In this document: positions 38,317 through 48,730 of the stretch, one piece after another
Position numbering within the stretch: position 1 is the stretch's first letter
Layout: each line of letters starts with the position of its first letter
NCBI GenBank assembly: GCA_910585865.1
Contig: CAJUGO010000001.1
Span: 309,856 to 373,855 of the forward strand
Direction: 5' to 3'
Length of the DNA stretch: 64,000 nt
From: an uncultured Ruminococcus sp.
GTDB taxonomy: Bacteria > Bacillota > Clostridia > Oscillospirales > Acutalibacteraceae
Made by a program: the position numbers and the translations under genes
The notes under the pieces: model-generated
What the model was told of the DNA's origin: nothing
Seen by the model: only the letters and a program-made list of their open reading frames with translations
Database searches by the model: none

Positions 38317-39030
38317 GTGGATATAAAATCTGTATTAATGGATGCAACAAGTAATTATAAGATTAAATTATCGGATGCTCAGCTGGAGCAGTTTGAAAAA
38401 TATTATCTTTTGCTTGTTGAATGGAACAATAAGATAAATCTTACTGCTATATCAGATGCAAAAGGTGTTGCGGTAAAACATTTTGCAGACAGCCTTTCAC
38501 TATTAAACTGTGTTGAAGTGCATCCGAATGCAAGCATTATAGATATTGGAACGGGTGCCGGATTTCCCGGAATTGCACTTAAAATTGCACGTCCTGATAT
38601 AAAGCTTACGCTTCTTGACAGCCTTAATAAAAGACTAGTATTTTTAGAAGAGGTTTTATCATCAATCAATCTGACTGCTGATCTTATTCATGCTAGGGCA
38701 GAAGACGGTGCTAATAGCTTTAAATACAGAGAAAAATTTGATTTTGCGGTTTCCAGAGCGGTTGCAAGGCTAAATGTTTTAAGTGAGTATTGTATACCGT
38801 ATGTCAAAAAAAATGGAAAGTTTGTTTCTATGAAAGGTCCGAATGTTGAAGAAGAAATTAATGAATCTAAAAGTGCAATATCACAGCTGGGAGGAAAAAT
38901 ACACAAAATAGAGAAGTTTAGTTTGGCTTATAATGAGGGAGAAAGAACTGTAATAGTAGTCAACAAAATTACAAATACACCAAAACAATTTCCGAGAAAT
39001 TCGGGAAAAATTAAATCTAGTCCGCTTTAA
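38317..39030 (+). CDS. rsmG: 16S rRNA (guanine-N7) methyltransferase RsmG
   Basis: 237 residues from the GTG at 38317, close behind GAGGTGA at the mnmG stop; the frame is open further upstream inside mnmG. SAM-binding motif IDIGTGAGFPGIAL and the NKINLTAI block are diagnostic. It methylates G527 (E. coli numbering) of 16S rRNA. The tail is basic. Confidence 0.95.
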   Translation: MDIKSVLMDATSNYKIKLSDAQLEQFEKYYLLLVEWNNKINLTAISDAKGVAVKHFADSLSLLNCVEVHPNASIIDIGTGAGFPGIALKIARPDIKLTLLDSLNKRLVFLEEVLSSINLTADLIHARAEDGANSFKYREKFDFAVSRAVARLNVLSEYCIPYVKKNGKFVSMKGPNVEEEINESKSAISQLGGKIHKIEKFSLAYNEGERTVIVVNKITNTPKQFPRNSGKIKSSPL

Positions 39031-39070
39031 ATAATTTATATAAAAAATTAAATAGAATTTTATTATTATA

Positions 39071-39116
39071 AAAAACACTGTTTTTAAAATTTATTAATTT
39101 TAGAAGGAGTGTTTTA
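39071..39116 (+). terminator. Terminator after rsmG
   Basis: Outer stem AAAACACT/AGTGTTTT and inner stem TAAAATT/AATTTTA around a TATT loop, followed by ATTTG. An SD-like AGAAGGAG is part of the 3' arm and has no gene behind it. Confidence 0.65.
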
Positions 39117-39267
39117 TTTGTTGTCAGCTAAAATAGAATAAAACAAAAAGCGACAGAATTTTTAGTAAATTACCATTAATTGGTAAAAGGTTACATAAAA
39201 CTTACTCAAAAACCGACATCAACCGCAGTCGCATTGTGTTATTATAATAGCACAGGGACAACCCCTG

Positions 39268-40122
39268 ATGCTAACAAGACATGGGGCGATACGGTTGAGT
39301 TTTTTAACGAAAAATGAAAATAAAATTTCAGAAATACCGATTATAAAAATAAGACCGAATAAATCCCAGCCACGAAAAGTGTTTAATGAAAAAGAGTTAT
39401 CAGCACTTTCGCAGTCCATTACGGAAAACGGTATCTTGCAGCCGCTTACCGTAAGACGAATTTCTGCAAGTGAATTTGAACTTGTAGCTGGTGAGCGTCG
39501 CCTCAGGGCATCGGTTCTTGCAGGGTTAAGAAAAGTTCCTTGCATAGTTGTTAAATGTTCCGATAAAGAGTCAGCAGTATATGCTCTCCTTGAAAATCTC
39601 CAGCGAAGCGACCTCGATATTTTCGAGGAAGCTCGCGGGATTTCAAAACTGATTCGCAGATATGGTTTCACCCAGGAGGAAGCAGCGTCCAGACTGGGTA
39701 AGTCTCAATCTACTGTTGCTAATAAGTTAAGATTATTGCGACTTACATATGAGGAGCAAGAGTGGATTACAAATGCCGGTCTTAGTGAGAGACATGCCAG
39801 GGCTCTTTTGAGAATTGAAGACGAACAAATGCGCAGAGAGGCTCTTTCAAAAATAATATCGGAGAACCTAAATACGCAGCAAACCGATGAACTTGTCAGT
39901 ATATTGATTAATTCTGCTCCAAAAACTGAAAAAGGCAGGGGCAGCAGCAAAGCGGTGATAAAGGATCTTAGAATTTTTGTTAACACGATTAATAAAGCGA
40001 TAGACACAATGCGTCTTGCGGGAATTGATGCACAATCAAACAAAAAGGATACAGACAATTTTATTGAATACACAATACGGATTCCCAAAAGACAGCAGTC
40101 TGAGACTGAAAAAACCGCTTAA
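39268..40122 (+). CDS. noc: ParB/Noc-family nucleoid occlusion protein
   Basis: 284 residues. ParB-type CTPase domain with GERRLRASVLAG and ENLQRSDLDI, then the KorB-like helix-turn-helix (EEAASRLGKSQSTVANKLRL). It is one of two ParB paralogues here. This one lies upstream of parA, where Noc is found in Firmicutes, and Noc acts on division-site selection. Start uncertain: ATG 39268 has a 13-base leader after a TATAAT and no ribosome site, while TTG at 39295 has GGGG upstream and would give MSFLTKNENK. The Noc rather than Spo0J name rests on gene order. Confidence 0.85.
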   Translation: MLTRHGAIRLSFLTKNENKISEIPIIKIRPNKSQPRKVFNEKELSALSQSITENGILQPLTVRRISASEFELVAGERRLRASVLAGLRKVPCIVVKCSDKESAVYALLENLQRSDLDIFEEARGISKLIRRYGFTQEEAASRLGKSQSTVANKLRLLRLTYEEQEWITNAGLSERHARALLRIEDEQMRREALSKIISENLNTQQTDELVSILINSAPKTEKGRGSSKAVIKDLRIFVNTINKAIDTMRLAGIDAQSNKKDTDNFIEYTIRIPKRQQSETEKTA

Positions 40123-40190
40123 AGTCACTTTCCAGAGGATGCGCAAGCATCCATTCCACTCATACCCATTTCCTTATCTAAACCCCTTGC

Positions 40191-40218
40191 AAAGAGCCGC
40201 ACGAAAGTGCGGCTCTTT
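40191..40218 (+). terminator. Terminator-like hairpin after noc
   Basis: Perfect 12-bp stem AAAGAGCCGCAC/GTGCGGCTCTTT with a GAAA tetraloop. The only T run is inside the stem end. A smaller GGATGC/GCATCC hairpin with a GCAA loop lies just before (40137-40152). Confidence 0.8.
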
Positions 40219-40247
40219 GCGTTATAAATAAGATTTTATAATAACTG

Positions 40248-40263
40248 TGTTTCACGTGAAACA
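40248..40263. promoter_or_regulatory. parS centromere site
   Basis: TGTTTCACGTGAAACA, a perfect 16-base palindromic parS, in the gap between noc and parA. ParB from the downstream gene should nucleate here for chromosome segregation. Confidence 0.95.
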
Positions 40264-40430
40264 ATTTAATTATAAAGCTAAATAATTTTAAAATATGCTT
40301 TAAAATCATCTTAATGTATGGTATAATTTTAAAGAATTATAACTTAGAATTAAGGATTAATTTCTTAAAGTTAAAAAGTGAATGAAGAATAATATATTAA
40401 AAGTATAAAAATATTAAACAAGGTGATTTT

Positions 40431-41198
40431 TTGGCTAAAATAATTGCAGTTTCCAATCAAAAAGGTGGTGTAGGAAAAACCACAACTGCCGTTAATCTTG
40501 CTGCATGTCTTGGTGTACTGGGGAAAAAAACATTGCTGGTTGACGCTGATCCGCAAGGAAATGCAACAAGCGGTGTAGCAATAGATAAAAGCAAGGTAAA
40601 AAGTTCAACTTACAACATTCTAGTTGATGGAGCAAAAGCAGAACAATGTATACTTACAACCCCATATTCAAATTTACACATTCTTCCGTCAAGCCTTGAT
40701 TTGGCTGCGGCAGAACTGGAAATAGCAGAAAAGGCACATAGGGAAGCTTTGCTGAAGAACGCATTGCTTCCTGTTAAACAGTATTATGATTATATAATAA
40801 TTGACTGTCCTCCGTCACTGGGACTCATTACAGCAAATGCGCTGACGGTTGCTGATACATTTTTAGTTCCGATTCAATGCGAATATTATGCACTGGAAGG
40901 TCTTTCTCAATTGATGAATACGGTTCGCAGAATCAAGAGACAGTATAACGAATCAATAGAGATTGAGGGAGTACTTCTTACCATGTATGACGGAAGACTT
41001 AATCTTACTCAGCAGGTAGTTGACGAGGTTAAAAAGTTTTTTCCGCGGAAGGTGTTTAGGACAGTTATTCCGCGCGGAGTAAGACTTTCTGAGGCGCCGA
41101 GTTTTGGTATGCCTGTAGTTTATTATGATAAGTCTTGCAAGGGAAGTGCCGCGTATACATCTTTGGCTAATGAAATAATAGGAAGGGAGCGCAAATAA
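40431..41198 (+). CDS. parA: Chromosome partition ATPase ParA/Soj
   Basis: 255 residues, TTG start at 40431 behind AAGGTGA. Deviant Walker A KGGVGKTT, DADPQGN and the IDCPPSLG switch. It works with ParB and parS in origin segregation and regulates DnaA in B. subtilis. Overlaps the parB start by one base. Confidence 0.96.
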   Translation: MAKIIAVSNQKGGVGKTTTAVNLAACLGVLGKKTLLVDADPQGNATSGVAIDKSKVKSSTYNILVDGAKAEQCILTTPYSNLHILPSSLDLAAAELEIAEKAHREALLKNALLPVKQYYDYIIIDCPPSLGLITANALTVADTFLVPIQCEYYALEGLSQLMNTVRRIKRQYNESIEIEGVLLTMYDGRLNLTQQVVDEVKKFFPRKVFRTVIPRGVRLSEAPSFGMPVVYYDKSCKGSAAYTSLANEIIGRERK

Positions 41199-42049
41199 TG
41201 GCAAAAAAGCTTGGTGGGCTTGGTAAAGGTCTGAATGCAATTTTTATAGAAAATGACGCTGAAAATGAAAGCGGAAGTGTAACTCTTAAAATATCTGAAA
41301 TTGAACCAAACAGAACACAGCCAAGAAAAGAATTTGATGAACAGGCTTTATCAGAACTTGCAGAAAGCATTTCACAGCATGGTCTTCTTCAGCCGCTGCT
41401 TGTTCGCCCTCTTACTCTTGGGGGATACCAGATAGTTGCAGGAGAACGACGCTATAGAGCAAGCCGTATGGCAGGTCTTACAGAGGTGCCGGTAATTATC
41501 CGTGAACTCAGTGATACGGAGACAATGGAAATTGCGTTGATAGAAAATCTGCAGCGAGAGGATCTAACTCCTATAGAAGAAGCATTAGGATATAAGTCAC
41601 TTATTGACGAACATAATTTTTCACAGGAAGAGGTTGCAAAATCTGTAGGAAAATCCCGTCCGGCAATTGCTAATTCATTAAGACTTTTAAAACTTCCTGA
41701 TAATATTATGGAGTATCTTAAAGAAGGTAAGATATCGGCAGGACATGCAAGAGCATTGCTTATGATAGATGACGAAAATCTTATGGAAGAGCTTGTTCAG
41801 GAAATAATCAGTAAAGATTTATCAGTTCGTCAGGTTGAAAAGCTTTGTAAAAAGAAACCGTCAGAAATCAAGGCGGAAACAAAGGCCGAGAAAAAGCCAT
41901 CTTTTTACAGTATGGTAGAACTTGCACTAAGTGAAAGTCTCGGAAGAAAAATAAGTGTTTCAAAAAACAAAGGCAAGGAAGGCGGAATTCTTCAAATAGA
42001 ATTTTACTCGGATGAAGAATTAAAGGATTTATCAAATAAACTTAAGTAA
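41198..42049 (+). CDS. parB: Chromosome partition protein ParB/Spo0J
   Basis: 283 residues. Starts MAKKLGGLGKGLNAIF, a typical ParB N-terminus that stimulates ParA. CTPase/clamp domain with GERRYRASRMAGL and ENLQREDLTPIEEA, helix-turn-helix (~140-190), dimerisation tail. Binds the parS sites at 40248 and 37922. Followed after 14 bases by serS. Confidence 0.96.
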   Translation: MAKKLGGLGKGLNAIFIENDAENESGSVTLKISEIEPNRTQPRKEFDEQALSELAESISQHGLLQPLLVRPLTLGGYQIVAGERRYRASRMAGLTEVPVIIRELSDTETMEIALIENLQREDLTPIEEALGYKSLIDEHNFSQEEVAKSVGKSRPAIANSLRLLKLPDNIMEYLKEGKISAGHARALLMIDDENLMEELVQEIISKDLSVRQVEKLCKKKPSEIKAETKAEKKPSFYSMVELALSESLGRKISVSKNKGKEGGILQIEFYSDEELKDLSNKLK

Positions 42050-42063
42050 AAGAGGTAGTTACA

Positions 42064-43344
42064 ATGATTGATATTAAATTTTTAAGGGAAAATCCAGATA
42101 AGGTAAAAGAGAATATAAAGAAAAAATTTCAGGAGCATAAGCTTGAGCTTGTAGATAAAGTAATTGAAATTGATGCAAAAAGCCGTGCGGTAAAACAACA
42201 GGCAGATGAACTCCGTTCAAACAGAAATAAAGTATCAAAGCAAATCGGAGCTTTGATGGCACAGGGAAAAAAAGACGAAGGAATGGCTTTAAAAGAAGAG
42301 GTAACCAGACAGGCACAGCAGCTTGCCGAACTTGAAGAGAAAGAAGCAAAGCTTAGCTCTGAGGTTACTGAGATTATGATGCAGATTCCACAGATTATTG
42401 ATCCGAGTGTTCCTATCGGTAAAGATGACAGCCAAAATGTAGAGATAGAGAAATTCGGTGACCCTGCTGTTCCTAATTTTGAAGTTCCTTACCATACGGA
42501 TATTATGGAGAAATTAAACGGAATTGACCTTGACTCTGCAAGAAAAGTTGCAGGAAACGGTTTTTATTATCTTATGGGAGATATTGCAAGGCTCCACAGT
42601 GCAGTAATATCCTATGCCCGTGATTTTATGATTGATAGGGGATTCACTTATTGTGTTCCTCCATTTATGATAAGAAGCAATGTAGTAACAGGTGTTATGA
42701 GCTTTGCTGAAATGGACTCTATGATGTACAAAATCGAAGGTGAGGACTTATATCTTATTGGTACAAGCGAACATTCGATGATTGGAAAATTTATTGATAC
42801 AATCAACAAAGAGGAAGCACTTCCATATACTCTAACAAGCTATTCTCCTTGTTTCCGCAAGGAAAAAGGTGCGCACGGAATAGAGGAGAGGGGAGTATAC
42901 AGGATTCATCAGTTTGAAAAACAGGAAATGATTGTTGTATGTAAACCTGATGAAAGTAAGATGTGGTTTGACAAGCTTTGGCAGAATACGGTTGATTTAT
43001 TCAGGTCACTGGATATACCTGTAAGAACACTTGAATGCTGTTCGGGAGACCTTGCAGATTTAAAAGTTCGTTCGCTTGATGTTGAAGCATGGTCACCGCG
43101 TCAGAAAAAATACTTTGAAGTCGGATCATGTTCAAATCTTGGAGATGCACAGGCACGCAGGCTGAAGATCAGGGTATCCGGAGAAGGCGGTAAAAAGTAT
43201 TTTGCTCATACTCTAAATAATACTGTTGTTGCACCTCCGAGAATGCTTATTGCTTTTCTTGAAAATAATCTTAATGAAGATGGTTCTGTAAGAGTTCCGC
43301 AGGCTCTAAGACCTTATATGGGAGGAAAAGAGATTATTAAATAA
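42064..43344 (+). CDS. serS: Seryl-tRNA synthetase
   Basis: 426 residues, class II. N-terminal antiparallel coiled-coil arm (~30-105), motif 2 region FRKEKGAHGIEERGVYR, motif 3 near NNTVVAPPRMLIA. It charges tRNA-Ser. It is only 14 bases after parB, so it is probably read from the same transcript, and no T-box leader fits in that gap. Confidence 0.96.
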   Translation: MIDIKFLRENPDKVKENIKKKFQEHKLELVDKVIEIDAKSRAVKQQADELRSNRNKVSKQIGALMAQGKKDEGMALKEEVTRQAQQLAELEEKEAKLSSEVTEIMMQIPQIIDPSVPIGKDDSQNVEIEKFGDPAVPNFEVPYHTDIMEKLNGIDLDSARKVAGNGFYYLMGDIARLHSAVISYARDFMIDRGFTYCVPPFMIRSNVVTGVMSFAEMDSMMYKIEGEDLYLIGTSEHSMIGKFIDTINKEEALPYTLTSYSPCFRKEKGAHGIEERGVYRIHQFEKQEMIVVCKPDESKMWFDKLWQNTVDLFRSLDIPVRTLECCSGDLADLKVRSLDVEAWSPRQKKYFEVGSCSNLGDAQARRLKIRVSGEGGKKYFAHTLNNTVVAPPRMLIAFLENNLNEDGSVRVPQALRPYMGGKEIIK

Positions 43345-43400
43345 AATCCTTACAAATAAAATTAAAATCTTTGTAAACAGAATTATAGTCTATAAGTTAA

Positions 43401-43429
43401 TTGACAAAATAAGGAATATAATATATAAT
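43401..43429 (+). promoter_or_regulatory. Promoter of DUF4234/DUF2752 pair
   Basis: TTGACA (43401-43406), 17-base spacer, TATAAT (43424-43429). Both hexamers consensus. Confidence 0.85.
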
Positions 43430-43512
43430 TTAATAGTAAGATTAATAAGAGGAAAATAACAGTTTTGTTTGATCCTAATTAATTATATTTACATAATGCG
43501 GAGGGATTGTTT

Positions 43513-43875
43513 ATGCAGCAGAGAAACATTGGTGTCAGCATTTTTTTATCAATTATAACTTGTGGTATTTACGCAATCTATTGGTTTATTGTTTTAAGTG
43601 ATGATACAAACAATTTATCAGGACATAATACAGACGGAACATCAGGCGGAGTGGCATTTCTTCTTACAATTGTAACCTGCGGAATATACGGAATTTATTG
43701 GGCTTACAAGCAGGGAGAAAAAATTAACGAAGCAAAAGTTCAGAGGGGAATGGCAGCAGATTCAAGCTCGTCAATACTTTATCTTGTACTCCAGATTTTT
43801 GGTTTCGGAATCGTCGCCTATGCTTTAATGCAGAACGAGATTAATAAAATGGTTCCTCCTGCTCAAACATTCTGA
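43513..43875 (+). CDS. DUF4234-family membrane protein
   Basis: 120 residues from the ATG at 43513 behind GGAGGGA. Two repeats of a TCGIYAIYW / TCGIYGIYW motif mark DUF4234, each ending a hydrophobic helix; a third hydrophobic segment lies near the C-terminus. Function unknown. Two bases before the DUF2752 gene, with which it often pairs in gut clostridia. Confidence 0.85.
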   Translation: MQQRNIGVSIFLSIITCGIYAIYWFIVLSDDTNNLSGHNTDGTSGGVAFLLTIVTCGIYGIYWAYKQGEKINEAKVQRGMAADSSSSILYLVLQIFGFGIVAYALMQNEINKMVPPAQTF

Positions 43876-43877
43876 TA

Positions 43878-44273
43878 ATGAAAAAGCGAGTTCAAAAAGT
43901 AATTACAGCTGCGATTATTATAATCGCAGCTGGTCTTTTATATTATGTTCTTAATAGATATACGGGCTTTGCGATTCCATGTTATATTCGTAAGTTAACG
44001 GGGTTGTACTGTCCCGGCTGCGGAATTACAGGGATGCTGATTGATTTAATACACTTGGATTTTTTTGGAGCGTTTACCCACAATCAAATGTTATTTATCT
44101 CACTTCCGTTTATTATATATATCATTGTTAAAGTATCCGTGGAATATATTGTACACGGAACAACAAAACTTAAAAAAGCAGATAATATAATGGTTTATAT
44201 AATGATTGCACTATTTTTGATTTTTTTTGTTATAAGAAATATTCCCATGTGTACATGTTTAAGACCATATTGA
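43878..44273 (+). CDS. DUF2752-family membrane protein
   Basis: 131 residues, three hydrophobic segments. The DUF2752 signature YCPGCGITGM is at ~44-53, followed by an FTHNQ variant of the family F-x-x-N-P block. Function unknown. It forms an operon with the DUF4234 gene. Confidence 0.85.
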   Translation: MKKRVQKVITAAIIIIAAGLLYYVLNRYTGFAIPCYIRKLTGLYCPGCGITGMLIDLIHLDFFGAFTHNQMLFISLPFIIYIIVKVSVEYIVHGTTKLKKADNIMVYIMIALFLIFFVIRNIPMCTCLRPY

Positions 44274-44302
44274 CTACAGTGCTGAAAGTAAATAACTATA
44301 AA

Positions 44303-44343
44303 AAATACGCACCCGAAAAAATATTTTTTCGGATGCGTATTTT
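44303..44343. terminator. Bidirectional terminator
   Basis: Long hairpin: AATACGCA then CCGAAAAAAT pairs with ATTTTTTCGG then TGCGTATT. Lies between the convergent DUF2752 gene and the lipoprotein gene, with A/T runs on both sides. Confidence 0.85.
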
Positions 44344-44387
44344 ATGTGTAAAGGTTTATAGTGTCAAAAATAAAACATTACAAATTT

Positions 44388-45197
44388 TTATATTATCTGA
44401 TCAATTGTAATTTTTTTATATTCAAACCCGTTAAGCGTGAGTATGTCGTTTTTTACGGAGTAGCTGTAATTATCGCTTTCTTTACTTGTACCTGTTGAAT
44501 AGGTTGAAATAATTTTGCCGTCTGATGCAGAATATGATGAATAGGTAAACATTGTATTATAAAGATTTTGATACATTATACCGTTTTTGTCAAAATAATA
44601 ATATTCACCGTCTTCAGACTTCCATGCTCCCAGAATACTCTCATCAATTTTTGGATTGGAGTCAGGAATAGGAATACAGTCAAAACTTTCGATTTTTGTA
44701 AGAACAGTATTATTTTCAGATTCAGTGGCGGATAAAATCACCTCAGTTTTTGAATCATTAAATTTATAGGTATAAACACCATTGATTCCAAACATCAGAT
44801 GAGAAGAAAATGTATCATTTCCGTCCTTATCCTTTTCAAGAGTATATTTTCCTATATATCCTGTATTGCCTGCAAAAAGAGTAGCAGTCTCATTGCCGTC
44901 AAACATGTATACAAAGTTTTCATATTGAGATCCCTGACCTTCTGCTATATGCCATACTCCTGCAAAATCATCATCACTGTCCGGGTTAAAGGTATGCAGT
45001 GATTTTAAGACAGATTCATCGGAATTATCATTTGAGGAAACTGGTGCAGTTGGCTGATACGGCTGCGTAACAGTTGGTTTTGAATCATCAGTGTTTGTTA
45101 AAGTGTTTTCATTGCTGTTACATCCGCTAACGCAGAATATCAGGACGATTAAAAGAAAGATGCTTATTGATTTTAAAAAATTTCTTTTCATTTTCAT
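44388..45197 (-). CDS. Predicted lipoprotein with repeated lipocalin-like halves
   Basis: 269 residues. Signal peptide with lipobox VSGC (Cys ~26) and a Ser/Thr/Pro-rich linker to ~65. The mature part has two related halves, each beginning around a Gly-x-Trp (DDFAGVWHI and ESILGAWKS) and followed by beta strands. That pattern is common in small secreted clostridial lipoproteins. Function unknown. Starts of both ATGs (MKM) are close behind a GGAG. Confidence 0.75.
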   Translation of the reverse strand: MKMKRNFLKSISIFLLIVLIFCVSGCNSNENTLTNTDDSKPTVTQPYQPTAPVSSNDNSDESVLKSLHTFNPDSDDDFAGVWHIAEGQGSQYENFVYMFDGNETATLFAGNTGYIGKYTLEKDKDGNDTFSSHLMFGINGVYTYKFNDSKTEVILSATESENNTVLTKIESFDCIPIPDSNPKIDESILGAWKSEDGEYYYFDKNGIMYQNLYNTMFTYSSYSASDGKIISTYSTGTSKESDNYSYSVKNDILTLNGFEYKKITIDQII

Positions 45198-45434
45198 AAC
45201 TCCATTAATATTATATTTTATTTGTGCAATTATTTTTAATAAGATATAAGTCAGCTTTTAATTTCTCAAACTCTCTGTTTTTTATACGGCAGTTTAATTA
45301 AAGTCATATATTATTTTTAAGTAAAATAATAATCTTCAAACTTAATAGCATAATTACATTTTATTATTGAAAACATACAATGTCAATAATCAAAAATAAA
45401 TGTGCAAAAATAATTAAAAAAAGCATATTTTATC
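45198..45434. other. AT-rich intergenic stretch, no gene seen
   Basis: Lies between the divergent lipoprotein and guaB genes. I looked for a purine riboswitch core before guaB and saw none. The only clear element is the guaB promoter at its right end. Confidence 0.5.
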
Positions 45435-45463
45435 TTGATAAACAAACCCGTATTTGGTATAAT
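45435..45463 (+). promoter_or_regulatory. guaB promoter
   Basis: TTGATA (45435-45440), 17-base spacer, TATAAT (45458-45463), followed by a ~40-base leader. Confidence 0.85.
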
Positions 45464-45465
45464 AA

Positions 45466-46989
<1,524 letters not shown>

Positions 46990-47146
46990 TATAACTAAAA
47001 ATTGTAATAATATAATATCTGCAAGGGCTTATATGTTTAATTTATGTTTTACCGTTGTTTGATATATTTACGACGAAATTCAAGATAAATTAAGAATAAA
47101 AAAAATTAATAAGACAAAAAATATACTATGCAAAGGATGTGCAGTT

Positions 47147-48097
47147 ATGTATAGATTGGGAATTGATTTGGGAGGAACGAATATTGTTGCGGGAGTAGTA
47201 AACGAAAACTACGAAATTATAGCAAAAGCTTCCTGCAAAACTGCTGTTCCGCGTCCCGAAAGCGAAATATGCGACAGCATGGCTGAGGTTGCATTGAAAG
47301 CAATTGCAAAAGCAAAGCTAACACTTGACGATATTGAAACAGTTGGAATTGGTGTTCCCGGCGCCGTTAATCCTAAAACAGGTGTAATTGAGTATTCTGC
47401 GAACCTGTTTTTCCACAACTGGGAAGTTGTGAAAATGATGGAAGAGAGATTGAAAACAAAGGTATCAATAGAAAATGATGCAAATGCTGCTGCTCTCGGA
47501 GAATATCTTGCGGGAAGTGCGAAAGGAGCAAAAAATGCTGTAGCAATCACACTTGGTACCGGAGTAGGCGGCGGAATAATAATAAATGGAAAAATTTACA
47601 GCGGTTCAAATTATGCGGGTGCTGAACTCGGACATATGGTAATTGTAAAAGACGGAAAAGAATGTGCATGCGGCAGACGAGGCTGTTGGGAGACTTATGC
47701 TTCTGCAACAGGTCTTATCGCGCTTACAAAACAGACCATTCTTAAAGAGAAGCTGGAGTATAGTTATATGTTAAAGCTTTGCGACGGTGATATTAATAAG
47801 GTCAGCGGAAGAACTGCTTTTGACGCAATGCGTGACGGAGATCCTACTGCTAAAGCTGTTGTAGAAGAATATGTCAGCTATCTTGCCTGCGGATTGGTAA
47901 ATATTATAAATATTTTCCAACCGGATGTACTTTGCATTGGCGGCGGAATATCTAATGAAGGTGAAAGTCTGCTTGCACCGCTTCGTACAATCGTTGAAAG
48001 AGAAAGATATACAAAACATAATGATAAGCAAACTTTAGTTTGTAAATGTTCGCTTGGAAATGATGCCGGTATTATAGGTGCCGCATATCTTGATTAA
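47147..48097 (+). CDS. ROK-family glucokinase
   Basis: 316 residues. ATP-binding GIDLGGTN at the N-terminus, sugar-binding ENDANAAALGE, and the ROK zinc motif CACGRRGCWE with the upstream GHMV His. It phosphorylates glucose in the cytoplasm, which would suit the maltodextrin-active GH13 enzyme at 15.5 kb. Glucose specificity is inferred from similarity to clostridial glucokinases (GlcK). ATG behind AAAGGA. Confidence 0.92.
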   Translation: MYRLGIDLGGTNIVAGVVNENYEIIAKASCKTAVPRPESEICDSMAEVALKAIAKAKLTLDDIETVGIGVPGAVNPKTGVIEYSANLFFHNWEVVKMMEERLKTKVSIENDANAAALGEYLAGSAKGAKNAVAITLGTGVGGGIIINGKIYSGSNYAGAELGHMVIVKDGKECACGRRGCWETYASATGLIALTKQTILKEKLEYSYMLKLCDGDINKVSGRTAFDAMRDGDPTAKAVVEEYVSYLACGLVNIINIFQPDVLCIGGGISNEGESLLAPLRTIVERERYTKHNDKQTLVCKCSLGNDAGIIGAAYLD

Positions 48098-48102
48098 TAA
48101 AG

Positions 48103-48140
48103 TTTGGGGTCAGAACAATATGTCTGTTTTGATCCCAAAA
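48103..48140 (+). terminator. Terminator-like hairpin after glucokinase gene
   Basis: TTTGGGGTCAGAACA pairs imperfectly with TGTTTTGATCCCAAA. No T run follows, so strength is uncertain. Confidence 0.5.
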
Positions 48141-48171
48141 TAAAAAAATTAGCGAAATTTTAAAAAAGGTA

Positions 48172-48200
48172 TTGACAAATAGGTTATTATATAATATAAT
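48172..48200 (+). promoter_or_regulatory. tRNA operon promoter
   Basis: TTGACA (48172-48177), 17-base spacer, TATAAT (48195-48200): a perfect consensus sigma-A promoter 38 bases before the first tRNA. Confidence 0.92.
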
Positions 48201-48238
48201 CAATCTTGCTGATTTCGATTAATCGGCTAACACAATAT

Positions 48239-48315
48239 GGCGGAATAGCTCAGCTGGCTAGAGCATTCGGTTCATACCCGAAGTGTCGTAGGTTCAAGTC
48301 CTATTTCCGCTACCA
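48239..48315 (+). tRNA. tRNA-Met (CAT)
   Basis: 77 bases with encoded CCA. Anticodon CAT in loop TTCATAC. G1 pairs with T72 as a wobble, as in Bacillus elongator tRNA-Met; D-arm GCTC/GAGC and T-loop TTCAAGT are intact. An elongator rather than initiator, since the anticodon stem lacks three G-C pairs and the acceptor begins with a normal (wobble) pair. Confidence 0.95.
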
Positions 48316-48320
48316 TATCT

Positions 48321-48395
48321 GGCCCGGTGGTCAAGCGGTTAAGACACCGCCCTTTCACGGCGGTAACACGAGTTCGATTCTCGTCCGGGTCACCA
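48321..48395 (+). tRNA. tRNA-Glu (TTC)
   Basis: 75 bases with encoded CCA. Anticodon TTC in loop CTTTCAC; acceptor GGCCCGG/CCGGGTC; T-loop TTCGATT. Five bases after tRNA-Met. Confidence 0.95.
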
Positions 48396-48403
48396 AACTA
48401 TAT

Positions 48404-48491
48404 GCCGGTGTGGTGGAATAGGCAGACACAAGGGACTTAAAATCCCTCGGTCATTGCGACCGTACCGGTTCAAGTCCGGTCACCGGCACCA
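48404..48491 (+). tRNA. tRNA-Leu (TAA)
   Basis: 88 bases with encoded CCA and the long variable arm of class II tRNAs (CGGTCATTGCGACCG). Anticodon TAA in loop CTTAAAA; acceptor GCCGGTG/CACCGGC. Confidence 0.95.
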
Positions 48492-48537
48492 TCAAACGAG
48501 AATACTTAGTTTTAAAGTATTCTCGTTTGATTTTTAT
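48491..48537 (+). terminator. tRNA operon terminator
   Basis: Perfect 17-bp stem ATCAAACGAGAATACTT/AAGTATTCTCGTTTGAT followed by TTTTATTT, starting at the CCA end of tRNA-Leu. Confidence 0.93.
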
Positions 48538-48570
48538 TTGCAGCTTTTTAGGTGACCGCATTTAAGAGAT

Positions 48571-48604
48571 AAAAGACAGTCAATTTACATGACTGTCTTT
48601 TTAT
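48571..48604. terminator. Second hairpin downstream of the tRNA operon
   Basis: 12-bp stem AAAAGACAGTCA/TGACTGTCTTTT, 7-base loop, A and T runs on both sides. It may end the old ISL3 transposase gene on the minus strand. Confidence 0.65.
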
Positions 48605-48605
48605 T

Positions 48606-48711
48606 TTTGGTGGAACAATATCAATAGTTGGAGAAAAGCCAAAAGAGGAAAAGTAAGAAGGCTCAATGTCAATAATTGGGGTAAAACCGAAAAAAGGGAA
48701 AGTAAGAAATT
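48606..48711 (-). repeat. Imperfect tandem duplication of an ISL3 transposase tail
   Basis: Two ~48-base units share CAATxTCAATAxTTGG and GGAAAAGTAAGAA-type blocks. On the minus strand, in one frame, the units read GFTPIIDIEPSYF and GFSPTIDIVPPKI, so a short C-terminal coding tail has been duplicated and then diverged. Confidence 0.55.
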
Positions 48712-48730
48712 GTATAAACAAGCAATAACG

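Noticed and set aside
39103..39141. AGAAGGAG followed by a 7-codon TTG frame
   Set aside because: The SD-like sequence is the 3' arm of the rsmG terminator hairpin.
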